This document shows, piece after piece, positions 16,021 to 23,995 of a stretch of DNA of 38,719 bases. The DNA lies in contig JAKSPB010000029.1 of NCBI GenBank assembly GCA_024405215.1, positions 1-38,719 of the forward strand. Direction: 5' to 3'. Under the pieces are notes generated by a model. That model was not told the origin of the DNA and did no database searches. It saw nothing but the letters and a program-made list of their open reading frames with translations. How positions within the stretch are numbered: the first letter of the stretch is position 1; each line of letters begins with the position of its first letter. The position numbers and the translations under genes were made by a program. This DNA comes from Lentisphaeria bacterium. Lineage in GTDB: Bacteria > Verrucomicrobiota > Lentisphaeria > Oligosphaerales > Oligosphaeraceae.

Positions 16021-16986
16021 TTATTTGCCCTCCTTGACGCTGGCCCATGCCTTCATGAATTCGTCAGCAGCCTGCAAGTCATACCATTCCATGATTCTCT
16101 TGAAGCTTTTCTTCGGATAGGTGACCGTCACGAAAATTCTCGGGATGTCTTTGTTGAAGAAGACGAACAGCGTGCCTTCTGGACCATGGAAGCAGCAATA
16201 CGGGACGAAATTCTCGCGTAGTTCGCCTGGAATCTTCGCGAAAGTCTTGAGGAAATCCGCGCCGCCGTCGGTGAAATAGCTCAAAAGCTTCTCTTCGTTT
16301 CCCCCGGTCAGATTTCGGGAAATGCGTCTTGCTTCGTGTTGCAAGGTCTTGTTCTGAATGAATTTCAGAAGGAATTTGAGGCGGACGGCCGAACGAACTT
16401 GAATTCGTTCCGTATCCGCCGCGTCATTCATCATGAGCTTTATCAAGTCGCCACGTGCATTTGCCGCAAATTTTTCCTGATAGTGTTTTTTCGTGCGTTC
16501 CACTAGGGAAAGAAGGTCCATCGCATAAGGCTTTGCCAGGGGGACCGTCCCCTCGAGATTTTCAGGAGATGCATTGGCATCGCCGCGGAACCTGCATCCG
16601 CTGACGAGCGCAAACGAATCGACCTTCGGCACTTCCGGAAGTCCTGAGAGATTCATGACAAGGATGGCGTCCCACCATGGGTTGTAAAGTGCGGCGTACG
16701 CGACATCGTCGGCACCAAGATAGGTGCTTCCCATAAAGAAATCATTGAGTTGCTCTTCGTCATATTCTTCTGCAATGCGCTGCCAGCGCAACTGCGCGCG
16801 TTGGCTGAAGAACATCTTCACTGCCCCCTCGCTGTTGTCCACACCTTGACGACGCAGTTCGTTGACCATGATCGCCGTCTCGACCGCTTTCAGTTCGGGA
16901 GAGTTCTGAACCGATTTTTCGGCGCCGACAAGCCATCCGGACATCGTCGTCAATACAGCCAGCAAGCAAATTGCGATTCTTTTCAT
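16021..16986 (-). CDS. Secreted protein of unknown function in the Tad locus
   Basis: The 321-residue protein has a signal peptide (residues 1-22, ending WLVGA). The mature part is mixed alpha/beta with clusters of aromatic residues (ALYNPWWDAILVM, NFVPYCCFHGPEG, LFVFFNKD). It contains a few cysteines, which may pair in the periplasm. I do not recognise the family. It sits between the TadG-like gene and the giant helical protein gene, one base from the latter, so it is probably exported together with them and may help assemble or sense the pilus. No catalytic motif was seen. Confidence 0.72.
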   Translation of the reverse strand: MKRIAICLLAVLTTMSGWLVGAEKSVQNSPELKAVETAIMVNELRRQGVDNSEGAVKMFFSQRAQLRWQRIAEEYDEEQLNDFFMGSTYLGADDVAYAALYNPWWDAILVMNLSGLPEVPKVDSFALVSGCRFRGDANASPENLEGTVPLAKPYAMDLLSLVERTKKHYQEKFAANARGDLIKLMMNDAADTERIQVRSAVRLKFLLKFIQNKTLQHEARRISRNLTGGNEEKLLSYFTDGGADFLKTFAKIPGELRENFVPYCCFHGPEGTLFVFFNKDIPRIFVTVTYPKKSFKRIMEWYDLQAADEFMKAWASVKEGK

Positions 16987-17012
16987 TTTGACAAGTTCCT
17001 TTCTTTTATTGA

Positions 17013-19787
17013 TTAGTAGATCTTCAATTTTTCCAGTTCATCCCAACTGTTCAACTCGGTGCTGTAGATGTTCTCGGACCCCATGATGTTGCTGCCCGCA
17101 GTGGAATCCGGCGCGTTGTCGCCGAACCCAGACCACTTTTCTCCTGCAAGCATTCTAAAGACACCGCCGTTGTCGGAGGCGTCGCCGTCGTTGGCGGCGG
17201 CGTTCCAATTGGCGGAGCCGCTGCCGTTCTTCCATGACTCGTACTTTCCGATGTGGTTCTTGCTGTAGCGGACAGGCAAAAGCGTGGCGTCCCAATCAGG
17301 CGTGGAGAGATTCCATGATTTTTCAAGACGCGCCTGGTTGTCGCCTTTGTCGCAGACGCATCCGACGCGGAGCTTCTTCATCTCGCTTGTCGCATCGCCG
17401 GCGTAGTCGATTTCCAGAGCATCGGGGAAGACGGAGGAGTCGAATTTCATGTCGTAGTTGAGTTCGCCGCTGTCAATGCCGTCGCTGTTGCGGCGGTAGG
17501 CGGCACGGGCGGTGGAAGCCGTCCAAAGGAAATTGTCCTTCTTGACATTGAAGAGGCTCATGAGGCCGCTGGAGAGATTCGGCGATTTTGCGTCGTAGTC
17601 GTAGAACCATGCCATGATGCGCTGCCAAGGATTGCGCTGGCGACGCGCCAGGCCGACGGTAATCGTTCCGTCTCCTCCGAAGAACTTTTCGTTGAGGAGC
17701 CATGGACGTGCTGGAGTTCCCGTGTATTGTTCGTCCACCAGATCCTTGTCGTCGCCATAGATGCGTGCATGGCCCTTGAAAATGAACGTGTCGTCAAATC
17801 CGATGAAGCACGGGCGGTAGTCGTTTCTGGTGCTTCCGTTGAACAAGCGGTCGAATTCCTTCGTGATCCAGATCGTTCCATAGCCGTGGTCCTTGCAGTA
17901 GAATTTCGGGAAGAATGGATGGCGCCACGTAATGCCGAAGGGATAGACCACGAAATAGCAGAACCACTTTGCGCTGCACCAGCGGTACTGCGAGACCAGG
18001 CCGACCGAATCGTCGACCTTTCTGCACATTTCAGGGAATCTGGAGCGTCGGTTGATGCAGCTTGGATCGAAATCCAGCTCCTGCTTGAGAGAATCCATGA
18101 TAGAACTGAAGATGTCCGTGAGGCCGAAGAGGTCACTGCCGCCTGTGATTCCAAGATTGTCTCCGATGGACATCACATGATTGGATCGCAGATTGTTCGA
18201 CAAGCTGCCGGCGCCTTCGATGCGATTGGCGTTCTTGTAGGAACGGCTGATTCCTTCCGCATGGTAGGATTCGCCAGTCGGCTTGATCTCCTTCTTGTTC
18301 GAAATCATCGTCTCGGCGGGATAGGTTCTGATGAACCATTGGTCAAGACCGCCCGCCTTTCTGTCTCCATTGGTCAGCAGATTGACGAATCCAGAACCTG
18401 TCTTTCCGCTGACAAAGTAATCGACCAGCGAATTGTGGACTTCATTGTCCATCATATTGAGGAAGATCGTTTCGTGCTCTTCTGTATTGTAAAGAGGCGA
18501 GAAGATTCCGGCGAGGGAGGAATCGCCATTTTCCTTCTGTCCGTATGGATTGCTTCCCGTCGGTACATGCAGCGTATAGTAGAAGTCGTCGGAGATTTCG
18601 CCGTCCGCGTTCTTCGGCAGATTCATTTGGAGAATTTCCTGCGCGGCCTCGCGCATGCCGAGAATCATGTTCATGCTGATGGCGTCCAGGGAGGTATTCA
18701 TCATTTCAATTGCCTCCTTGTCGTTGCGAATCTGTTCGGCGAGAGTCTTTCCCCAGCCGTATTTGGAGGAACCCTTCTGCATCGAAGGCGTGGATGAAGC
18801 CTTTTCCTTTTCTTTCGCCGCATCGTTGAATGCATCCATCATATTCTGCAGGCACTTGGAATGGTCCACGGGAACCGTCCGCCCCAAGAAATCCTTCGTG
18901 GTCATGGGCTTGCCGCAGGTTTTGCAGACATAGTCATTTTCGCTGATCTGGTTCGTGTCGGCGAAAACCCCGAAGTCATGATTCCATTTTTCCCATGCGG
19001 GATTGGTCATTCCCCGTTTTTGGCTTTGTTCATCGACGTATTTCGGCGGTTCAGGAGAGACTTTCTTGTATACATCCCAATAGACGTCCTCTATTTCCTT
19101 GTCTGAAAGTTCCGCACCATCGGCGACCTTTTCGTTCACAGTGTCGTAGACCATCTTCTTGGTGGAAGGCATGTCGTCGCGGAGCTTGAACATGTCGTCG
19201 CTGTCCGAAAAGAAATCATCTGAACTATCGTTGATTTCATCGGCGAGTTTGCCGTCTCCCATGGAATCGTCGAGATTTTCCAGCACCTCCTTGAGGTCGG
19301 AGTTCTTCACTTCGAAACGGTAGTTCAGACGGATCTTGTCCATGCCGCCTTTGCCTCCCTGTCCGCACCACCAGCCAGTGCCTTCCTGCTTGTGGTGTTT
19401 GTCGCATGGCAGGAGACAGAAGTGCCATTTTTTCGCCGCCTTGCGGTCTTCTTCGTAGTTCTTGTAGGTGAGTTTCAGCCAGCGGTAGGTGACATAGTCC
19501 ATCTGACGACGCACCATCTGGACGTATGTCCACGCCATGGCGCGGTTGACCGTGGCCATGCGCGAGAGGCCATCCGCCTGAACCACGGCGGCTGAATACG
19601 CGGCCGCATCGCAGGTGTTCTGCAATTCAATGCGTCTGTGCACGGCTTCGCCGATGGCATAGACCGACGACACGAGCATGAAGAGGAAGAAGAAGATTGC
19701 CAAAGTGATGACAAGCACCGCTCCGTCGTCCTCGCAGATCATTGCGGCGAGCCGTCTATATGCGATTTTGAGAACGCGTTTATCCAT
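17013..19787 (-). CDS. Large TadG-like pseudopilin with internal CxxC...HxxC motif
   Basis: The 924-residue protein starts with a Tad-domain (PF13400-like) N-terminus: EDDG (22) then AVLVITLAIFFFLFMLVS, and after it RRIELQNTCDAAAYSAA, the typical stretch of TadG proteins. The +5 Glu is replaced by Ile, as common for TadG. Most of the protein is periplasmic. Residues 288-312 contain C-K-T-C and H-S-K-C, a zinc-knuckle-like C2HC arrangement, and a second Cys/His-rich patch lies at 124-141. No clear vWA MIDAS motif (DxSxS) was found, unlike canonical TadG. The ATG at 19787 overlaps the preceding TGA by one base (TGATG); the start at 19889 lies inside that gene and is rejected. It probably acts as a minor, perhaps tip-located, pseudopilin. 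Confidence 0.82.
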   Translation of the reverse strand: MDKRVLKIAYRRLAAMICEDDGAVLVITLAIFFFLFMLVSSVYAIGEAVHRRIELQNTCDAAAYSAAVVQADGLSRMATVNRAMAWTYVQMVRRQMDYVTYRWLKLTYKNYEEDRKAAKKWHFCLLPCDKHHKQEGTGWWCGQGGKGGMDKIRLNYRFEVKNSDLKEVLENLDDSMGDGKLADEINDSSDDFFSDSDDMFKLRDDMPSTKKMVYDTVNEKVADGAELSDKEIEDVYWDVYKKVSPEPPKYVDEQSQKRGMTNPAWEKWNHDFGVFADTNQISENDYVCKTCGKPMTTKDFLGRTVPVDHSKCLQNMMDAFNDAAKEKEKASSTPSMQKGSSKYGWGKTLAEQIRNDKEAIEMMNTSLDAISMNMILGMREAAQEILQMNLPKNADGEISDDFYYTLHVPTGSNPYGQKENGDSSLAGIFSPLYNTEEHETIFLNMMDNEVHNSLVDYFVSGKTGSGFVNLLTNGDRKAGGLDQWFIRTYPAETMISNKKEIKPTGESYHAEGISRSYKNANRIEGAGSLSNNLRSNHVMSIGDNLGITGGSDLFGLTDIFSSIMDSLKQELDFDPSCINRRSRFPEMCRKVDDSVGLVSQYRWCSAKWFCYFVVYPFGITWRHPFFPKFYCKDHGYGTIWITKEFDRLFNGSTRNDYRPCFIGFDDTFIFKGHARIYGDDKDLVDEQYTGTPARPWLLNEKFFGGDGTITVGLARRQRNPWQRIMAWFYDYDAKSPNLSSGLMSLFNVKKDNFLWTASTARAAYRRNSDGIDSGELNYDMKFDSSVFPDALEIDYAGDATSEMKKLRVGCVCDKGDNQARLEKSWNLSTPDWDATLLPVRYSKNHIGKYESWKNGSGSANWNAAANDGDASDNGGVFRMLAGEKWSGFGDNAPDSTAGSNIMGSENIYSTELNSWDELEKLKIY

Positions 19788-20449
19788 CAGAAGTCCTGTG
19801 TTCCGAGAAATTGAGACGCTTCGGCGCGCGGGAACATGTTGTTGTCCCACGGCATGGGCAGCACGCAGGTTTCCGTCAAAGTGAAGCACGGGGTGTCCGC
19901 CAGTTTGGTGGCGGCCAGTTTTTCGGGCATGTCCTTCGGCAGCAGTCCGACGATGTCCCAGTTGCCATCGGCCTTGCCGCCGCCATGGAAATACCCGATG
20001 ACGTTGCCTGCGAAGGGAATCAGAAGGGGATAGCGGAACTTGACCGTCACTTTCACGGCGGGAATGTCCGTAAGAATAGCGCTGTTGTTCGGATCAATCG
20101 CGACCTGTTGATTTATGTATCCCGAACCAGGCACGTCGCCCCAGTCCGGAATGCGGAATATGGACGGGCCGCCAGGCATCTGGCCGAGCCAGGACAATAC
20201 CGTGCATGCGGCGCGATGCGCGACGCCCTTCTGCGCATAGAAGACGCCGTTGTTGCTGAAATCGTCCGGATGATAGACCACTGCCGCACGTGCCGCCGAA
20301 TATGCGGCATAGTGCGTCAACTGCTTGGCCATGCACACAAGGGAAAGCTGTATGGTGCAGAAGATCATGAAGACAAGAATAGGCATGACCATCACGAATT
20401 CCATGAGGGCCGTGCCGCTGTCATCTATGATGTTGAAATTCTTTTTCAT
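19787..20449 (-). CDS. tadE: TadE-like pseudopilin
   Basis: The 220-residue protein has a TadE signal: IIDDSG (12) followed by TALMEFVMVMPILVF with Glu at +5 and Phe at +6, then the helix and AYSAARAAVVY, typical of TadE/TadF. The periplasmic region is about 170 residues and unassigned beyond the family. It should be cut by the prepilin peptidase encoded just upstream and act as a minor pseudopilin. The ATG at 20449 overlaps the tadV stop (ATGA), and the TadG-like gene begins within its stop codon, so three genes are translationally coupled. Confidence 0.87.
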   Translation of the reverse strand: MKKNFNIIDDSGTALMEFVMVMPILVFMIFCTIQLSLVCMAKQLTHYAAYSAARAAVVYHPDDFSNNGVFYAQKGVAHRAACTVLSWLGQMPGGPSIFRIPDWGDVPGSGYINQQVAIDPNNSAILTDIPAVKVTVKFRYPLLIPFAGNVIGYFHGGGKADGNWDIVGLLPKDMPEKLAATKLADTPCFTLTETCVLPMPWDNNMFPRAEASQFLGTQDF

Positions 20450-20997
20450 GATTCTGCGACGCCGTTGCGAAGCCAAATTTCCATGAGGAAGGTAAGCCAC
20501 GTCCCGATGGCAATCGCCACGCCAAACGGCAGGCGGACACGCTCGTCGCTTTTGGGCGGAAGCTTCTCGCGTCCTGCCTTGCGGTCATAGCGCCAGTCGA
20601 AGACGCATCGGACCCAATGCTTGAGGCGGCTGGAATCCGCCTTGCCTGCAATCAGCATCGCAATGGCCATGACGAAGCCCGCGAAGGATGTGCAGAAGAG
20701 CAGCATGGGCACACGCGCAAGGCCGCAGGCGCAACCGACAGCGAAGAGCATCTTCACGTCACCGCCGCCCGCGCCACGGAGCAAAAACGGAATCAGAAGA
20801 AACAGGCCCGCCGCCAGACCGCCCAGCGCGCCGTCCGCCAACAGCGGAAGATAGCCGAATCCAAAGCGCCACGCAAGCGCGACTCCAGCCATCCCCAGCG
20901 TCAGAAGATTGGGCAGGCGACGCCATTTCCAGTCGTGCCAGCACAGCACGACGAGCCACGGCGTCAAGGCAAGGATGAGATAGAGCGAACGGGACAT
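20446..20997 (-). CDS. tadV: Prepilin peptidase, TadV/CpaA family
   Basis: The 183-residue polytopic membrane protein is an A24 aspartic prepilin peptidase of the short TadV/CpaA type, lacking the methylase domain of PilD. The two active-site aspartates are D22 (in C-W-H-D-W-K-W-R-R-L-P-N) and D80 (in G-A-G-G-G-D-V-K-M, the GxGD motif). It would cut Flp pilins and TadE-type proteins after the conserved Gly. Five proteins in the locus carry a Gly-x4 cut site: the two pilins, two TadE-like proteins and the TadG-like protein. Its stop overlaps the start of tadE. Confidence 0.93.
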   Translation of the reverse strand: MSRSLYLILALTPWLVVLCWHDWKWRRLPNLLTLGMAGVALAWRFGFGYLPLLADGALGGLAAGLFLLIPFLLRGAGGGDVKMLFAVGCACGLARVPMLLFCTSFAGFVMAIAMLIAGKADSSRLKHWVRCVFDWRYDRKAGREKLPPKSDERVRLPFGVAIAIGTWLTFLMEIWLRNGVAES

Positions 20998-21019
20998 GTT
21001 TCCTCTATGAAATCAAGGA

Positions 21020-21343
21020 TTATTGCTCGCCACCTTCAGTGCCGCGGATATCATGGCCCGCGTCTCTCATGGGATCAACAGCCTGGTAATCCGCATCCCG
21101 CTGAGTCTTGGCTTCGTCTGCGACCTCTGTGATTTGTCCTTCCGTGGCGCTCAGTGCCTTGGTGCTCGTGCTGAACATGTTGCCGATGCGCTTGCCGAAG
21201 ATCATGACGACACCGATGACGGCGGCGGCCACCAGCAGCGCGATCATGACATATTCCATGGCGACGGCGCCACGCTGATCGCCCAGCAGACGGCACAGGA
21301 AACGACCGAGTTTGGTTCTCTTTGCACAACGAACATTCAGCAT
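21020..21343 (-). CDS. flp: Flp-type pilin
   Basis: The 107-residue prepilin has a 25-residue basic leader ending L-L-G-D-Q-R-G, then AVAMEYVMIALLVAAAVIG, with Glu and Tyr at +5 and +6, the Flp signature. The mature part (about 82 residues) is a hydrophobic helix and a charged tail ending EGGEQ; it is longer than the 50-60 residues usual for Flp subunits. It is probably the main pilus subunit. The ATG at 21343 has AAAGGAG about 7 nt upstream, one of the best ribosome sites in the window; longer in-frame starts add unrelated sequence. Confidence 0.93.
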   Translation of the reverse strand: MLNVRCAKRTKLGRFLCRLLGDQRGAVAMEYVMIALLVAAAVIGVVMIFGKRIGNMFSTSTKALSATEGQITEVADEAKTQRDADYQAVDPMRDAGHDIRGTEGGEQ

Positions 21344-21395
21344 TTTGTTTTCTCCTTTGTTTTGGGATTTGTTTTGGGGACCTGTTGGTTTGGTT

Positions 21396-21635
21396 TTACG
21401 GGATGGGCAGGGCGATGCCGCTCTGCACCATTTCAAAAAATCTCTGCATAGCCTTGCCTTGGCCTTTGTATTGGCCCGTGGCAAAATCGTAGATGCCCTT
21501 GTACTCTATCTTCTTGCCGGCGCCTGCCCAGTCAATGGGCACGCTCACGCCATTCCAGACCAGATAGACGGGGATGGCCACCATAAAGACAAGCATCACG
21601 TATTCCATCAAAATGGAACCATGGTCGTTCTTCAT
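21396..21635 (-). CDS. Second Flp-type (minor) pilin
   Basis: The 79-residue protein has a very short leader (MKNDHG) followed by SILMEYVMLVFMVAIPVY, with Glu +5 and Tyr +6. The helix contains a proline, and the tail (KIEYKGIYDFATGQYKG) is aromatic-rich and unlike the other pilin. It is probably a second pilin or initiation subunit. The ATG at 21635 has AAGGAG 7 nt upstream; an upstream start at 21803 would run antisense-like through the FHA gene and is rejected. It lies between the FHA gene and the main pilin gene. Confidence 0.88.
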   Translation of the reverse strand: MKNDHGSILMEYVMLVFMVAIPVYLVWNGVSVPIDWAGAGKKIEYKGIYDFATGQYKGQGKAMQRFFEMVQSGIALPIP

Positions 21636-21649
21636 GATTCGTCTCCTTT

Positions 21650-23995
21650 TCATTGGGCTGGATGCTCCATGGACCAAGCCTGTTTCACAAGGGAATCGCC
21701 AGGGAAGCCGATCTGCATGATCTGCTTCCGAACCGCGATGATCTGCTCCGGCGTCATGTCGCCTTCCTGCAGGGCCATGATCTTCTGGCGGATTTTGCGG
21801 CATTTGGATTGAATCTCGTCGCCGTATTCCGCAGAGAAAGTCCCCGCTTTCGCAAGCAGCATCGCCATGCCGCCGGCGATGACGCCGGCACGGTCATTGG
21901 AGGCTTCGGCGCGTGTTTTCAGCGTCTCCACGAGCATTTCCCGCTGCATCAGGAGGTCGTCCGCATGAAGGGCGAGTTCCATGACCTTGTTGTTGCTCTT
22001 CTGTTGCTTGACCATGGTGAGCGTATCCTTTTCCAGGAAGGCGAGAAGAGTTTCAAGGTAGCCGTAAAGCGTCCGCGCCTGGAAGATTTCCGGCGTAAAC
22101 GGTTTCTCTTCCAAGATGCTCGAATCAAATTCACTCGGCAATTGGGACAGGTATTCGTAGAATGCCTCCACGCCAAGGACCTTGTCGTATTCTCCCGAAG
22201 GATCCTTGCGGGACCACTTCGGCAGAGGTTTCTCCAGACAGTCGCAGGAAAGCACCGCATCGAGGCACTTGGCATCTGCCAGGTCGGTCAGGCAGGAAGG
22301 AGTCTTGCCGGGCTCGAGAGAGTACTTCTTGAAGGTGTTCCAAATGCGTTCAAGCTGCATGGAATCATCGTTCAGCTGTTTGAAAAGCTTTTCAATCTGC
22401 AGGCGCTTGTCCGCCATGACCGGATAGATGGTACATTCTTCGACCGTAGGAAGCGGCAGTTCCTTCAACATTTTGGCAAAGTCCAATGCCGCGACAGACG
22501 CATAGTTGCCATCCAGTGTCGCCTTTCCCTTGCTGAGCTTGTCCAAAGGCTCCAGGACGTCTTCCGCCATGCGGACCGGGCGTGGAGAATAGCGCTTTGA
22601 GGATTTCTTGCGCATTTCGGAATGCTCGCTTGCTTCGTTTTTGATGTTCTGAATGGCGGAAATGACCTCTTCCAGTTTTTCCAAGGTGTCCAAATTCTGA
22701 AGGCATTTCTCAATGCCATGCAATTGCGCAATCGTCCACTTCAATTCGTCTCGTGTATCGGCTGCATAAGTGTAAAGTTCTTTGCAGAAAGCCGGCATGT
22801 TCCGTGCCAGGATGTCCAGCTCGGAGGAGAGCACTTCCGTTGAGCGTTCCAGATGTTCCAGAGTGGTGTCGGCGTCTTCCAGGGCGCTGCGACTTTCAAG
22901 ATAGGCATCAATGACGCGCTTGGCAGAGAGTGCTTCGTTTTTGGCGGCAGTTGCGTCTGTGTCGTTCCAGCGCCACATCTCCATGTTCTGGCTCAGCATG
23001 GGGCTCAGAATCTTGTTGGCGTCAAGCCATCTCCTGTTGGCAAGTTGATCCTTTACCGTCGCCCAATTCTTGAAGGTGGTTTCCCATTGGGCAATCTGGG
23101 TGAAAAGCTCGGTGCGTTCTGCCTTGTAGCGCTCCGCCTGACGGGCGTTCTGCGCTCCGGCCAGATACTCGCGCGCCGAAGTGAAATCGCATCTGCGGGC
23201 GCATTCGCGGGCGTTGTCGATGTAGTTCTTGGCGGAGGGCATCGCCCGCATCCATGCGAAATATCCGCCGAGAAGAATGGCGATGGTGAGAACGACCGTG
23301 ACGATTTTCAGAAGGAGATGGGAGCGGACGTGAACGGCGTATTTATCCCAGAATTTCAGTTCGATGTAGGAGATGGTGACGATATCGCCGTCTTTCAGGA
23401 GGCGCCCGCTGTCATTGGCGGAACTGGAAAGGGGCGTGCCATTGACTTGGGTGCCATTGCGGCTGCCCAGATCGCGAATCCAGCAACCTCCTTCCTTCTG
23501 TTCGATGGAGGCATGGAAATGGGAGACGACGGAGTCGTTGAGAATGATGTCGCAATCGGAAGCCGAGCCAAGGCGCATGTTCGGTTTGTCGAGATTGTAC
23601 ATCTCGCCTTTCTTTTCGCCATTCAGCTGTTCCAGCAGATGGAACTCGCGTTCCGGCCCCTTTGCGCCTGACACATTGGGGAGGTCCGCGTAAATCCGGC
23701 AGTCGCCGATGCCGATCTGGTCGCCTGCGGACAGCTTGTGTTCGGGAACCTTCGCGCCCTGGAAATAGATGCCATTGCGGCTTCCCTTGTCCACCACATA
23801 CAATTTGCCGTGCTTCTTTACGATGGCAGCGTGGTTGTTGCTGGCGGATCGGTCCGTTGCGGGAATGCACCACGTGCTCTCCTGGGAGCGACCGATGGTG
23901 ATTTCCGAGGTCACTTCGGACTCCGGGACTTCGTAGAGGACCCGGCCTTCATGTTCCAGTCTTACCTGGAGTTCTTTTTTTGATTTTAGTCCCAT
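21650..23995 (-). CDS. Double-FHA transmembrane protein
   Basis: The 781-residue protein begins with two FHA domains. The first (about 20-105) has G35-R36, S-x-x-N-N-H and GSRNG, the phosphothreonine-binding residues. The second (about 120-215) has GSRNGTQVN and S158-H159 but a Ser in place of the conserved Arg after Gly143, so it may bind weakly. A single membrane helix (227-248) leads to about 530 residues of mainly helical extracytoplasmic sequence without known domain. It would read phosphothreonine in the cytoplasm and link it to the periplasmic pilus machine. The gene overlaps the preceding FHA gene by 10 bp and precedes the minor pilin by 14 bp. Confidence 0.88.
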   Translation of the reverse strand: MGLKSKKELQVRLEHEGRVLYEVPESEVTSEITIGRSQESTWCIPATDRSASNNHAAIVKKHGKLYVVDKGSRNGIYFQGAKVPEHKLSAGDQIGIGDCRIYADLPNVSGAKGPEREFHLLEQLNGEKKGEMYNLDKPNMRLGSASDCDIILNDSVVSHFHASIEQKEGGCWIRDLGSRNGTQVNGTPLSSSANDSGRLLKDGDIVTISYIELKFWDKYAVHVRSHLLLKIVTVVLTIAILLGGYFAWMRAMPSAKNYIDNARECARRCDFTSAREYLAGAQNARQAERYKAERTELFTQIAQWETTFKNWATVKDQLANRRWLDANKILSPMLSQNMEMWRWNDTDATAAKNEALSAKRVIDAYLESRSALEDADTTLEHLERSTEVLSSELDILARNMPAFCKELYTYAADTRDELKWTIAQLHGIEKCLQNLDTLEKLEEVISAIQNIKNEASEHSEMRKKSSKRYSPRPVRMAEDVLEPLDKLSKGKATLDGNYASVAALDFAKMLKELPLPTVEECTIYPVMADKRLQIEKLFKQLNDDSMQLERIWNTFKKYSLEPGKTPSCLTDLADAKCLDAVLSCDCLEKPLPKWSRKDPSGEYDKVLGVEAFYEYLSQLPSEFDSSILEEKPFTPEIFQARTLYGYLETLLAFLEKDTLTMVKQQKSNNKVMELALHADDLLMQREMLVETLKTRAEASNDRAGVIAGGMAMLLAKAGTFSAEYGDEIQSKCRKIRQKIMALQEGDMTPEQIIAVRKQIMQIGFPGDSLVKQAWSMEHPAQ

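Noticed and set aside
12751-16221. Long plus-strand open frames opposite the helical repeat gene
   Set aside because: They are antisense shadows of Ala/Lys/Glu-rich codons (reading as Ala/Phe/Ser strings) and have no ribosome sites or domains.
21636-21803. Longer form of the minor pilin
   Set aside because: The extra residues are the FHA gene read in another frame; a strong ribosome site sits before the ATG at 21635.
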